A DNA stretch of 64,000 bases, from assembly GCF_036417845.1 (NCBI RefSeq), contig NC_089983.1:22411207-22475206 (forward strand), in the 5' to 3' direction. Origin of the DNA: Apteryx mantelli (lineage: Eukaryota; Chordata; Aves; Apterygiformes; Apterygidae). The notes beneath the pieces were generated by a model. It saw only the letters and a list, made by a program, of their open reading frames with translations. It was not told the origin of the DNA and made no database searches. Both the position numbers and the translations under genes were made by a program. This document shows positions 37,501-48,275 of this stretch, piece after piece (position 1 is the stretch's first letter; each line of letters opens with the position of its first letter).

Positions 37501-40500
37501 TAGTCCTTTGTGGAGAATGTAAGCCATTAAGTAGACAAACCAAACCAAAACAAATCTTGGTGCAGTTTCACAATGTCTTCCTGCAGAGCAGACCAACAAT
37601 ACCCTGTATATTTTGATATTTACCTTGTATGAAATAAATTCAGGCAGTGTTTTTAGTTAGATATGAGTTTGGAGTTTCAGGGAAATTGTCACTGGGCATA
37701 TGCTATATCCTTTCTAAACAAAAGTTTCTGTTTTACAGAGCGCTGCAAATGTAAGCCTATAAAAGCTACCCAGAAGACCTATCTTCGGAACAATTACAAC
37801 TACGGTAAGGACAGCTGCATGGCCAGGTACCAAGCCTTTAAGGAGGAAATCAGTATTTTTAAGGCTACAGTAAGGGAATTAAATATGTAGGGCTGGGAAA
37901 AATTTCAGATTTTCACAAAGGGAGGCTATGGACCCAATTACTAATTGTTAACCCAGTAGTCCTTATTACAGAAGGAAGATGTGGCCTGAAGCATTGTTTC
38001 CAAAGTCAAAACTGAGAGTGCTTGTAGAAGAATGAGTAAGGATTGGCCTAATATTTTAGTACAAGATTGCTTTCAGGATTCATGCACTTTTTTCGTATGA
38101 AAAGTGTTTTGACAAAAATGACATTGTGGACTTCTATGCTTAAATTTCCTCTTCAATATACAGCTCAGATATGATCTGCTTACACAGGAAAGGCTTTTTT
38201 GTTTTTTTAACTAATTTTCATGCTTGCAAACTCACTGTGGGATCCTACTAGGTTCTTTCCTTCTCATATTACCCAGTAATGAACATCTTGTAGGCCGTGT
38301 TAGGCTGTCAGTAACGCTTAGGAAACTGCATGATGTTCATATTGTGTCTATTATCCCTATTGCCCTAGTCTTCAGACATATCACAGGTTCTATCTGCTGC
38401 TTTTATTCATACAAGTTGTCTTAAGCAGATTAACCTGATGAAGTCAGTAAATATATATCACTTAAGAGTTGAATAATTAGGCCCTTGAGATTGGAACCTG
38501 TGGGGCCTATTCTTGCTACCCATTACTCATGTGAATAGCCTTAGGTGTACTGAACTTCCTTTAAGACTTCGTCTAAATGGTAGTGATTACTTAATGTTCA
38601 TTAAGATTATGTATTTATACAATTACTGCCAGATAAGTCTCTTTTAAAAATAAATCCTGTTAGAAGCTAATAAGAATATAATTGTCTTCAGTCAAACATT
38701 GTTATTTTTGAGGTGACTGTTTTAATGTTTTTTTGGTGGATTTATTTGGGAAATCTTTATGGAATGACTATTATCTAGTGGATACCACACCTGCATGTTG
38801 TAGAGAATTACTGAGCATGCTACTGATGACTGTGCCGTAATTGTTTTGGAGATGATTACTAACTACTGGCTCTCTTTGTATTTTGTATCACATTGTTTCC
38901 TTCTTTTCTTTTCTTTTGAAACTAAAGAGCTTTCGAAAGGCATTTGAAAGAGCTCCAAACTAAAGTAAGATTTTTGTGTTGAAGTCTTAAGAGGTTTTAA
39001 GAGAGTGGATCACTTTGGATAAATTGTGTATGTTAATTGCATAATGCTTATTAGTTGTTGGCAGCTGTATTTAAAGTGGCTGAATACATGCTGGTTGAAT
39101 GTCTTTATGGACAATGCATGAGAAGAGAGAAGTCCATGATTTTCTTTTCTTTCTTTTTTAAATTTTTTTTCTTTCTATATTACCTTTGTCACATAGGTTA
39201 TAAGAAATTAGAAATCTGTGGAATTTTTCATCTGAAATGAGAAGGGATTCTGTTGTCTGCAAGCTGTGAAAGATGTAGTGTTCTCTAGAGTATGACCTCT
39301 GGATTTGCTTTACATTTGCATGTGGTATCAGTTCATTGGTTTCCAGGAGAGACCTGAAAAACTGTTGCCTTTAAAAGGTAACTTTCCCTCCTATGCAACT
39401 TAAGGCAAAAAGAAAGGATAAGGGAAGAAACAATTAGACAGGTCACTAGGTCAAGCTCAGGAGCATTTGGAGTTCATAAAGAACAGAACAGATTGGTGCT
39501 GGGTCACTGGAGAGAGAATAAAAAAGGTAAGGGCCTGTCATCCAATAGAGATAGTGATACAATAAGTTTTTATGCATATTCACATTTTGTGAAAGGCTGA
39601 GAATGACGAATTAACTTTGGTCATCTATACTGCAAGCAGTCAAGGAGGGAGCAGTTGTAGCATGAGTGAAAAGGAGGAAAGCGCGCAAGTAATGAACTAA
39701 ATGTATAATATGGAGCAGCCTCTTCATGGAGGATGAAGTGATGAAGCAAAGAGTTGGGGGTGGGAAAATTGCTGGAGTTCGGCTAAGCTTTTGGTAAATG
39801 AGCACACAAAAGACTAATCTCTGAGGTCACTAGGAATAGCTTGTGGGTAACCCGTATTGTTTGCTGCTGTTAACTGTACTCTGTTACTTTTTCTCAGTCA
39901 TTCGGGCTAAAGTGAAGGAGGTGAAGACTAAATGTCACGATGTCACTGCAGTAGTGGAAGTAAAGGAGATTCTAAAATCTTCCTTGGTGAACATCCCAAA
40001 GGACACTGTAAACCTTTACACAAATTCCGGTTGCCTATGTCCACCACTCAGTGCCAACGAAGAATACATCATAATGGGCTATGAAGATGAGGAGCGCTCC
40101 AGGTAACTCTTTCTGCCTTATCCTTGAAGCATATTTGTTATTGATCTATTCCTCTACCCACAGAAATATTTCGGAGGCACCAGCCTCTGAAAACTTGGTG
40201 TGATTCTCTGTACAACTCCTAATCAAATTCAGCTGGACTGCTGAATGGCAGAAGGCTCTCTCTGTAAGCACAGAGTTTGCAGTTTTGTTTGTGTTGGCTT
40301 GTACAGCCTATATATGCCTGTTGCTAAAATAACTGATTGTCTCCAATATGTAGGTTACTCTTGGTAGAAGGCTCCATAGCTGAGAAATGGAAAGATCGTC
40401 TGGGTAAAAAAGTAAAGGTAAGAAAATATCTCACCAAAAGTCAAACGTTGCAAATATTATGAAACATTTGCCCCACCTTTTCAAAAAAAAAAAGGAAGAA

Positions 40501-43161
40501 AATACGCTGGCAGGCCCTAGTTCATTAGTATCAGTGATTAAATGTTAACCTGGCTTGTTATTTATTATATTACCCAGAAAAATATACTGAACAAAGTAAA
40601 GAGATAAATGGAATTACCTCAAAAGTACACTAGTGTAAGAGCAATCAAGACTTCCATCTCAAAAATCAAGAAACAGGAGTGTTTTAGCTCTGGAGGCAAA
40701 CTGTGCATTCTGCAGCACGTGCTTACTTCATTGAGATTGTGGTAATAATGAAGAAAACAAAGGGTTTTACCAGTGTTGCCTAACCTAACACAGAATTTAT
40801 TTTCAGATTTTAATATTCTTTAAATACAGTTCTCTTATCAAATTGTGTGGGGTTAGTGACTATTTTAGATTTATCTTTCTGGCCTAGATGAGGGAGGTAT
40901 ATGATAAGGAAGTCTCATATATTACACGTAATAGAGAATTTGAAGCAATGAGCTCAAACACAATCCTTGAAAATATATTCTAATGTATTCTAATATTTTA
41001 ATATATTTCAAGTACTGGGAGGACCAGCTGGCTGTTTAAACTAGGTGTCCACACAGTTCTGACCTGTATATGGCAAGAAATTACTGATTAGGAGTTGGTG
41101 ACATTGATGACTATTGATAATTGCAGACCATGTTCTCTTTGTGACGGTATTCACCAGAAAAATGGCCAAATAGATAACATGGCACTTGACATTGTCAGAG
41201 GTGTACAAATATTAGTATGCATTTCCAGCAGTTCCATGATCGTTGTCACTGTCCTCATTTGTCCTTATTTTATTTGGCAGTGTAGCTGACAGTCTTAACA
41301 AAAATACAGTAATCAAAGAGATAGGAAAACTTTTCCTATGACTTCGCAGATGAGCGGCCCTGCTCCAGCCCACTGGGATGCCCTGTGCCATTCGCTCCCT
41401 AGACAGTATGAAGTTTCATTTCTTCAGAAATCCTTTCAGCTAAATATAGATTTAATTATGTTCCTCTGCCTCTTGGCACCCAACAGAGGGGTGGGTTTTT
41501 TGGTGGAAAGAGAAATAACTGAAGTTGATTGGCTTTGTGCTGCTGTTGAGAAGCCTATGAGAAGGTTGTCCGAAGTCAGAGCAGCTTCATGAGGGCACTG
41601 CTGTCCCCAGAGCTTTACTAGAATATGAGTCCCAAAACTGGCCTAAATTTACATTTATTGTTCCTTTCTGTTCTCATATTCTTCATGTATCCTGCTCTTT
41701 CCTTTCCTCCATCCCATACCACCCTCCGCCCCCAGTCTGCCCCCTCGTGCCTTTTGTTCCTTGTTGAAGGGTGTATGACCTTGGACCCATTGCCAAAGAG
41801 GGTGGTGTTAGGAACCATACCATGTTGCTACTTGCTTCTCAGGGCAATCTTCTTTTCCAAAAGCATTATCATTTGTATCAGCTGTGCATTTGTTCTAGTT
41901 TTTTGTACTGCTTTTGCTATTACCTGGAAAAGTATTTTCTGAAGATTTTATTCCATGGTGTTTTTTGCAGCACCTGCAAGGAATACCAGTTATAGGATAA
42001 ACAAGCAATGAAGGGTTCTTTTGAATCCTTTTGCTCTGCTTCTTTTGAATCCTTTTGAATTGTTTAACACCTTCACAAAATTATATGGGCAACTGTCCAA
42101 AGTACTGTAGAGCCAGATCTTTGGAATATGCCTCACAGCATGATACTACAAGGTGCTGAGCTACTGTCATCTTCCAGTGATTTCCTTTGTATCCTCAGCA
42201 CCTCACTTGAAAAGATCAGTAGTTTCCTTCAGAAATGGTAACAGAACTGAGCACAACTTCAGTTACAGTTTCATTACTGCTTCTATCCCTCCCTCCCCAC
42301 CAGAATTCTACAAAAAGTTCTCAGTTAAGTATCAAAAGAGCCTGAGGACTCTGGTTTTGAAGGTAAATCATGCTTCTAAATAAATGCTTGAGCTGTGTGG
42401 TGTAGGAGGCTAACTGCAGGAGTTAATCATCCTTGCAAGATGAAGATAAAAGTTATTACAGTCTAATTTGTTTTTCCACAGTTCTTTTCCACTATTCAAC
42501 CACTGCCAAGGCTACAAGAACACTAGGCCAGGAAATCATTTCTCTTTTTTGTTTAAAGTAACCTACTTATAATTCACATTCCACTGTTTGGGCCCTATCA
42601 GAGGCTAATGCGGTGGAAACAGTGACTATTCTCAACCAGTGCTGTTCTAGACTTTTGCAGGTGCAACTGGAGTATTCTGCTGTTTTTCCTTTCTAATATG
42701 GGGAGAAGCAGTTGGCTGGATGGTAGAATCACCTGGGTCAGTGGTATGATTTGCTGGACTTGGATTGCGCTGTAATGTTGAATTGTAAATGCTAGGAGGG
42801 AAAGCAAAGATTAAGTCCAGGGGAAAAAACTGTTTTTCTTTCAAATATTCTTCATTTGAGCATAGTCTGGCAGTATTTCCTTATTAAGGTTTATTAAGGT
42901 TCCTTACTAAATCTATTCCGCAAAAGATAGGAGTATCTGTAATGGGGCATTTCTGAAGTGAATGGCTTGTAAACACATGCAATTGTTTTAAATTATATTT
43001 ATTTATTCTTCTGTTATTTATTTATAATTTCTTTGCACTTCAATATACAGCGCTGGGATCAGAAACTCCGCCACCTTGGAAAGGGAAAAGGAGAGCCTGG
43101 ACAAAGTGATTCAGCTCAGAAGTCTGGCAAAACCAGCAATTCACGACAAGCACGTAATTAG
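17751..43161 (+). CDS. FRZB: FRZB (sFRP3), secreted Wnt antagonist; six coding exons
   Basis: FRZB is a secreted protein that binds Wnt ligands outside the cell and damps Wnt signalling, notably in cartilage and limb development. The six exons join in frame (451+48+66+205+64+111 nt = 945) to a 314-residue protein. Domains: hydrophobic signal peptide at about 1-24 (core [11 protein letters not shown]); frizzled cysteine-rich domain with all ten cysteines (26, 34, 71, 80, 87, 99, 103, 110, 127, 138) and the N-glycosylation sequon N40-M-T; linker; netrin-like domain from about 161, with cysteines 161, 169, 171, 201, 234 and 236; basic, serine-rich tail. Start choice: the ATG at 17751 has GCCGCC before it and directly precedes the signal peptide. 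The frame is open further upstream to 17067, but only through the CpG-island 5' region. The human protein is about 325 residues; this one has a shorter tail. N70-C-S is a second potential sequon, inside a cysteine pair. Confidence 0.97.
20913..20990 (+). repeat. (ATT)n microsatellite and A-tract
   Basis: An almost pure ATT repeat runs over 20913-20944, with one G interruption. After about 30 bases an A17 tract follows at 20974-20990. Confidence 0.85.
25027..25061 (+). repeat. Pyrimidine tract: (TC)n, C10, T8
   Basis: Three pyrimidine runs lie end to end in FRZB intron 1: a CT dinucleotide repeat, a C run and a T run. This is a simple repeat. Confidence 0.85.
25477..25503 (+). repeat. T27 homopolymer
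   Basis: An uninterrupted run of T in FRZB intron 1. The length is likely to vary between individuals or assemblies. Confidence 0.9.
25600..25860. other. GC-rich patch within FRZB intron 1
   Basis: About 260 bases of GC-rich sequence between AT-rich flanks, with no recognisable gene or repeat family. It could be an intronic regulatory element or an old retroelement fragment. Confidence 0.35.
26410..26428 (+). repeat. A19 homopolymer
   Basis: An uninterrupted A run in FRZB intron 1. There is no clear retroposed gene upstream of it. Confidence 0.85.
28845..28905 (+). repeat. FRZB: CTCTTTCGCG-type repeat at the left edge of the minisatellite
   Basis: Imperfect copies of CTCTTTCGCGCTC lie immediately left of the 15-bp array. 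They share the CTCTTTC core but carry CpG-containing linkers instead of C8 tracts. They may be the older seed from which the array grew. Confidence 0.65.
28906..30220 (+). repeat. FRZB: Pyrimidine minisatellite, 15-bp then 19-bp units, 1.3 kb
   Basis: From 28921 to 29985 the unit TTCTCCCCCCCCTCT (15 bp, C8) repeats about 71 times without a visible mismatch. From 29986 to about 30220 it changes to about 12 copies of a 19-bp unit. In the first seven or so the unit is C9 plus TCTTCTTTCT; in the last five it is C7 plus TCTCTTCTTTCT. The + strand is pure pyrimidine and the minus strand pure purine with G7-G9 runs. Because 15 is a multiple of three, all three + frames and one minus frame stay open ([20 protein letters not shown]). 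These are not genes. The array lies in FRZB intron 1, about 500 bases before exon 2. Copy number may be affected by assembly. Confidence 0.98.
30724..30771 (+). CDS. FRZB: FRZB coding exon 2 (48 nt, linker)
   Basis: This small exon encodes the linker [16 protein letters not shown] (D151 is shared with exon 1). It includes cysteine 161, the first cysteine of the netrin-like half. The acceptor is catgccag at 30716-30723 and the donor G|GTGAGT at 30772. Both borders are phase 1, so skipping would keep the frame but would remove cysteine 161. It is too short to stand out as an open reading frame. Confidence 0.95.
31921..31985. repeat. Fragment of an ancient amniote repeat (weak)
   Basis: ggcaaaactcccattaatct followed by gagaagattaaggatgagat resembles the 'caaaactcccattgacttc...' arm of old amniote repeats. 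It is short and diverged. Confidence 0.3.
33381..33508 (+). repeat. FRZB: 20-bp pyrimidine-rich minisatellite, about 6.4 copies
   Basis: The unit CTTTCTTTCTCTCCGTCTCT repeats six times exactly from 33381 to 33500, followed by a partial copy. Each unit has one CpG, the only purine position. The period is not a multiple of three, so open frames across it give a 20-residue repeat; they are not coding. It lies in FRZB intron 2. Confidence 0.97.
33629..33692. repeat. AT-rich simple repeat
   Basis: A run of TA and TAA repeats. It is likely to be easily unwound and variable in length. Confidence 0.75.
34321..34440 (+). repeat. MIR-like SINE fragment
   Basis: ataactgaccttggcaagtg, then atgcctcattttatcagttt, then ccttatctctgaataggaat follows the MIR core order ('tgtgaccttgggcaagtcac ... 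cctcagtttcctcatctgtaaaatg'). This is the best match of its kind in FRZB intron 2. Confidence 0.6.
35285..35355 (+). repeat. MIR-like SINE fragment (5' part, weak)
   Basis: gagtcgggacgcctgggttt followed by atgctcaggtcagctgctct resembles 'gagccaggacgcctgggttctattcccagctctgc'. The downstream core is not preserved. Confidence 0.45.
37739..37804 (+). CDS. FRZB: FRZB coding exon 3: start of netrin-like domain
   Basis: This exon encodes [19 protein letters not shown] followed by YNY and one base of V189. It supplies cysteines 169 and 171 of the netrin-like domain. The acceptor is ttttacag (to 37738) and the donor G|GTAAGG (37805). It is phase 1 at both ends. Confidence 0.96.
37805..39897 (+). other. 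FRZB: FRZB intron 3 (2.1 kb)
   Basis: A GT-AG, phase 1 intron of AT-rich DNA with one probable ancient repeat fragment (38495-38550). No other feature is recognised. Confidence 0.92.
38495..38550. repeat. Fragment of an ancient amniote repeat
   Basis: tggggcctattcttgctacc followed by cattactcatgtgaatagcc resembles the old amniote repeat arm 'gggcctgattctgctcccattactcatgtgagtagtccc'. I recognise the pattern but not the family name. Confidence 0.4.
39898..40102 (+). CDS. FRZB: FRZB coding exon 4: netrin-like domain core
   Basis: This exon encodes residues 189-256 and two bases of R257. It includes [20 protein letters not shown], then [20 protein letters not shown] and [15 protein letters not shown]. 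It holds cysteines 201, 234 and 236. The acceptor is tttttctcag (to 39897) and the donor AG|GTAACT (40103). It is highly conserved with mammalian FRZB. Confidence 0.97.
40103..40353 (+). other. FRZB: FRZB intron 4 (251 bp)
   Basis: The shortest FRZB intron, GT-AG, phase 2. It ends in ccaatatgtag, with a weak pyrimidine tract. Confidence 0.93.
40354..40417 (+). CDS. FRZB: FRZB coding exon 5
   Basis: This exon encodes the end of R257 and then [20 protein letters not shown] followed by K278. The donor is GTAAAG|GTAAGA (40418), phase 0. It forms the last part of the netrin-like fold. Confidence 0.96.
40418..43050 (+). other. FRZB: FRZB intron 5 (2.6 kb)
   Basis: A GT-AG, phase 0 intron. Its acceptor is cttcaatatacag (to 43050). 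Small open frames within it (about 41600-41990) are pyrimidine-rich and have no recognised domain. Confidence 0.92.
43051..43161 (+). CDS. FRZB: FRZB coding exon 6: C-terminal tail and stop
   Basis: This exon encodes residues 279-314, from [20 protein letters not shown] to [12 protein letters not shown], then TAG at 43159-43161. The first eight residues and the final RQARN agree with mammalian FRZB. The serine-rich stretch between them is shorter and more basic than in human. An ATG-initiated reading at 43076 is in another frame. Confidence 0.95.
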   Translation, partial: RWDQKLRHLGKGKGEPGQSDSAQKSGKTSNSRQARN

Positions 43162-43680
43162 ATGTGAAATGCTGTATGTTAAAATTCAGTGGACTGTATA
43201 TCAAGACTTGCATTGTTGGAGCAGCAAAGGAGAAATTGCACTATTGCACGTTATATTCTATTGTTTACTACAAAATAATGTTTTAGCTTATATTAGTTTT
43301 TATTCTTCTTGGTGTCTGCCTTTTTTTTTTTTTTTCTGGATCTGTGCAAGCTCTGGAAATATATATTTTTCTTCTGTCAGAAAACTGCCCTTATGAGATG
43401 GGGAAAGATTAGGTCATGCTGAAATTACCATTTTATCTCCTGAGTCTTCTTACAGAGAAAATTCTGATGTAAGCAGGAATGAGATCTATCAAAGATTGTG
43501 ATTTAAAATCATGACTCACACCAGTTTCCTTGTTCCAGTCTTTCTTATCACAGGCTTGGTCATTGTTTGCAGAAAGTCATGACGGGAGGAGTGGGCGTGG
43601 TTGTTGGGGTTTTTTTGTTTGTTTGGGGGTTTTGAGTGTATAAATTTTTATTCTGAAATATAATGGCCATATATGTACTT

Positions 43681-43710
43681 ACACACACACACACATACAC
43701 ACACACACGC
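43681..43710 (+). repeat. FRZB: (CA)n microsatellite in FRZB 3' UTR
   Basis: About 14 AC dinucleotides, interrupted by T and G at two places. It is likely to be polymorphic. Confidence 0.9.
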
Positions 43711-44307
43711 ACTTAGAGGCACATGACACTTCTAAAAATGAACGGAGAAGAAAATTGTTTGCAGGGTTCCTCACAGAAAAACAGCAAGACAATTTTTTAC
43801 TAGTAGAAAACCACAGTTTGGATGTTTAGTGCTGTTTATGTGGTTACTTTTTTTTGTTTGGTCATTGGTAGAGTTACTTGTTTACAAAAATACTAACTAG
43901 CATTAAGGAAAGAAATTATGTCAAGAGAACTGTTTTACTCAGTACACCTTTGTTAAATTTGTAAGTAATTTTGTAACTTGTGTAAGCTGAAGCCTATCTT
44001 AAAATATTTACTGCAGCAAACATTGTGTGCTTATACACATGGGACTTGTTTTTTGAATATGTCGGGAATACGTGGGAAATGTTGTATTGGTCTGTTATCT
44101 CGGAACATAATTTACAATATATTTTTTCTCTTATAATGGCAGTTTTCTTCCTTTTCTTTCATTTCTCTGCTGAGTTGTAGGAGTAGACTGACTTACCAGG
44201 CCTGTTTCACAGTACAGGTCTGCACTTCATCATTTTGATTTTGTGGTGTTATTCTTAAATCTGTGCCTACGTAAACAGCAGTGTTCAATGCTCAGTAAAA
44301 TATGTCC

Positions 44308-44313
44308 AATAAA
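44308..44313 (+). terminator. FRZB: Polyadenylation signal AATAAA, FRZB
   Basis: A canonical AATAAA about 1.15 kb after the FRZB stop, in the context gtccaataaaagaattgtag. This is the first clear signal after the stop codon. Use is inferred. Confidence 0.6.
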
Positions 44314-47300
44314 AGAATTGTAGTTGTCAACACAGATCTTATCTGACTTTTGAATCAATGTCACTTTATTATATTACTGTTCAAAATATAAGCTAAAAAC
44401 CAAAAAACCTTCATTTTTTTTGTTTTTTCATAAAGTTCTTTGCGGACAATGCCAACATTTGAAATTAGCACTCTGTTCTTTTCCTGTTTTTCTTGTCTCT
44501 CTTGCTTAAAAAGAATTTAAAATAAAATAACAAGCATCTCGGTATAGTATAGTTCTGTATAGTATACAGAAAAGAAACCACTCTAAGATGTAAATGGCTT
44601 TTGCATTTTCAGCTGAAAGTATTGTTGTGCAGTTAAGTGCATTATGGCTGCCTTTTGTTAAGAAAACAATTTTGCAGTTTTTAGATAGTTTAAAAGTATC
44701 ATAATAAAGTAAACAAATATTTTGGCATATTTATAATAATGTTATTTTAAGATGTCCGTTAATAACCAGAGGTTTCAGGGCAAGATTTCAATTGTGCTGG
44801 ATACCAAACAAGTTGAAACACTGGCCACTGCTGAAAAGCTCACAGTCTCATTTGTGGTTTTCATTTTGAAAAAGTAAGGGGATAATTTAGAGAACTGAGT
44901 GGTTCTGAAGATTAGCAGCAGAATATTAAGCCTCTAGCTATTTCGGTGTTTCCTCAGAAGTTGTAGAAGGGCTTTCAAAAGAGAAGCTGATTTGAGGGTA
45001 AAGAATTAAAACAATAAGAATCAATAAGCCAAAAACCTAATCAGATTTGAAAATGTTGCTATGATGCATCTTGGGCATTGTAGTTTAGTGCTTCCTTTCT
45101 CATCTATTCTGTCATCTGGTTCCTGTTTTTCCAGCCGGGCTATCAGTGAGCAGCTCTCTGGCTGTGATGTGTCATAATAGATACGTCAGGATGAACAGCA
45201 TCACTGAAGCAGGAAATGGAGACCAGGGGCTAGTAAGCTGCAAGTCCTATGAGACCCATTATCAACATGATTAATTAAGTTTAATTATTTGGCTTTGTAC
45301 TTTTTAGTTAAAATAAAAAATAAATGTGTGAATAACAGGTAGTTCATGTGAGGAGAAAAAACTATTGCACAGAAAGCCAAGAAAACTAAATTTCTGAGTA
45401 GTCTTGCTTACTGCTATCCTATCCCCATCCTCAGAGCTTTCTGAAGAAGGCTGAGTAGTTTGTGGTTTTGCACATTGCTTAATTAGTTCCCTGTTAGAGA
45501 CTAATCTAATGTCTCATGTAATTCGGAATTAGATTCTATGGTGTGACCTTTTTAGTCTTCTCCCCAAACTGTGTTGAACTTTGCCCTGTGCTTCCCCCTC
45601 ATTATTGCCACATTTCTTCATTCAAAGAAAGTCAGAATATCCCTGCTAAAAGTTATCTTTTTAATTAATTAAATTATTTGTAAAGGTCCTCCTTCTAATT
45701 CAGCATCTACTCCATTTATCTCTGGAAGAAAGATGCACTTCCTTCATCTTTTAATCACCCTAACTAGAACCAAAGGAAAATTATGATCTCTTGGAACAAA
45801 GAAAGGGAAAGAAGTAGCTCCATGTAATTAGTTAAAACTGGTTTCTAGTCATCAATTCCAGCTCCTTATTCTGGGATTTACTGTTTTATTGCTAGGCTTA
45901 AACTCATGCCCATTCTTTGTGTAGTCAGCAATATGATAGCCAGAAAGTGAGGTAGCTGTTTTTAATGCTGCTAACCTCTGCTGTTTTGCCTTTCTAGTGG
46001 GGACAAGAGGGTGTGATGCCTTCCTCTGAAGGAGAGCCAGAGGTGTTAACAGTATGTTTGCTCTCCTCTGCAACATGCTAATGAGGAAAATAATTGGTTA
46101 CCTATCTCTCTATTCATCTAAGAGAACAATTTCAGAGGTAAGGGGGGAACTGGTTGATAAGTGTTTGCCTCTATGAGAGAAAGATCTTGGCAGTAATCAC
46201 TTGAGAGCGCTCTCAGTTGATTGAGCAGTAATATTCTTGGGTGGGGAGCATCTTGGCCTGGCTGTGGTCTTTAAATGGACAGTTTTCCAATAAACTCACT
46301 TGGTTGGAAATCCACATGAATCAATGGAGCATTGAATTGTTTCATTTGGCTCTCCAGATCTGAGTTTGATAAGGAAGATACCTATACCAAAGGACTGCAG
46401 TGTAGAGGCAAATGTGTTCCTACTCAAATCAGTGAAAACAAAGTCTGAACTCAGGTCTCATTGGGTAAGAAAAGCAGTAGTTTATTTTTTGTATCCTGCA
46501 CTATTATGTGTAGTATTAGTAAGTGACTGCCATTTATACACACATCCATTTTCAATACACAGCTAATAGAGCCAGGCTGTGTTGGGATACTACCACTTGC
46601 TTCAGGAAAAAAGACCTTGGAGGTCTGTAGAGTGGTGGTATTATGCTCTGGTATGGGCTGCACTCAAGCTTTCAGTATGGCCTTTGATGGTGAGTCCCTT
46701 TAAATGGCCATCCATGTGCTGGAGGGAAAACTCTTTTCTGCTGTGTTCCCCAAGCTCTTCTATAATGGTACAGAGATAGTGTATAGCTTTTAATCTTCAC
46801 TTTTTATGCGAAGTTGAGGGTCATGCTCAGTCTTTCATGAAAATCTTGGTAACTATGGAACAAGTGATCTAAAATGATTAGGAATATTTAGTTGTTACTT
46901 TTGAATATGCAAAGGCTTTCTGTTCACTTTCAGAACTACAATGTGTTTGGAGACAGTACTAAAATCATATAGAAGAAGCACAAACAAAAATGCATGTGAA
47001 AGCCAGCTTATTAATTGTATACAATGTGGTTATTTTACTGTGATGCACACACCTACACATGCACATGTGATTCAGTGTCATGGGATGTATAGAAGGATTG
47101 ATCAAAACCATACCTTTCCCACATCTGGATTATATTATTCCAGAGAGCAAATATGCAGTTTAAAATCTCTGTGGATAATTAGTTTGACATGTTGCTTATC
47201 ATAAGGCACCTTTTCCTATTACAACTCAACAGATGAGAAGACAGGAGGAATAAGCACTCAGGTTGCTGTTCGTAAGCAATGTCTATACTTTCTGGTGGGG

Positions 47301-48129
47301 TTGACTCATAGCTTTAATAAATCTGCGCTGAAGGCTGTGGACATGTTAATATCATAAAAGTAACTAAGCTTAATTTCAGTCTGTGTATTGTATTGTTATT
47401 TCAATGTAGTTTTTCTTCTATTAAAGCCTATAATAAGCAGAGTCTATATGGTCAAAAGAACTTTTGCATTAATGTTAATGAGAATAGCATAATTCATTTT
47501 TACTAAGCTTTGCAGAGAGAGACTGTGCCAGGTCTCTGAGGAGAGTGAAGGCTGCAAAATCTAGATCTCCAGTATGTGAAAGGGGAGTTCCAAAATGAAG
47601 GGGAAAATGTCGGCATTTTTAAAGATAGGATAAGCTATCAAACAGCAAGACTATATGATATGACTCAACTGGAATCAGTTTTTTAATAAGATTCTAGTAT
47701 AGCAAGCCTGAGAAAGCATCAGTCGAGTATAATATTGATGTTGTGATGAAATATATCTACTCTGAGTTAAACCCTGAGCAAATCCAGTGCCTCTTGTGAA
47801 GAAGTAGACTGCAAGGGTCCCCAGCTTTGGGGAGCTGTCACTGCGATTATCTGGTTACAGAATGGCAACAATGTGCAGTGTAAGATGCCAAAATCTGTAT
47901 CTTGAAGGATTTATAGTATAAATTAAGCAGATAAGTCAATGAGATAGTAACAGTGAATGAACAAATGAACATTATACAATGGGGAAGTAATACAGCTGTG
48001 GAAGCTTAAATCCAGCTGTGCAGGAGAGATTTACTGGCTACTCTTGTTTCCCTTAACTTGTGAAAAAAAATACAAAGCATACCAGTGGGTAATTTCTATT
48101 CATATAACAAACCTTTAAGGAGCTAAGAG

Positions 48130-48275
48130 TGTGGAGTCAGGACTTCTGGGTTGTCTCCCAGCTCTCTGGTAATGCTGCTGTGTAACTTAGGAAAATTTGC
48201 TTTGCTTCATCTATATAACAGTATGATAGTTCTGTGTACTGCAGTAAAGGTCTTCACAAAACATTTTATGATCCT
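48130..48275 (+). repeat. MIR-like SINE fragment
   Basis: tggagtcaggacttctgggt, then gtctcccagctctctggtaa, then gctgtgtaacttaggaaaat follows the MIR layout ('gagtcaggactcctgggttc...cagctctgccactgactggctgtgtgaccttgg'). The order and spacing are preserved, although individual bases have diverged. Confidence 0.6.

Larger units (their letters stand above)
30772..37738 (+). other. FRZB: FRZB intron 2 (7.0 kb)
   Basis: A GT-AG, phase 1 intron. It contains AT-rich DNA, a 20-bp pyrimidine minisatellite (33381-33508), an AT-repeat tract and two or three SINE-like fragments. No other exon is recognised. Confidence 0.9.
43162..44330 (+). other. FRZB: FRZB 3' UTR (probable extent)
   Basis: AT-rich sequence after the stop codon with no coding frame. 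It contains a CA microsatellite (43681-43710) and a G/T-rich stretch at about 43590-43640. The end is set about 17 bases after the AATAAA at 44308. Further AATAAA hexamers (about 44520 and 44703) could extend it. Confidence 0.65.
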
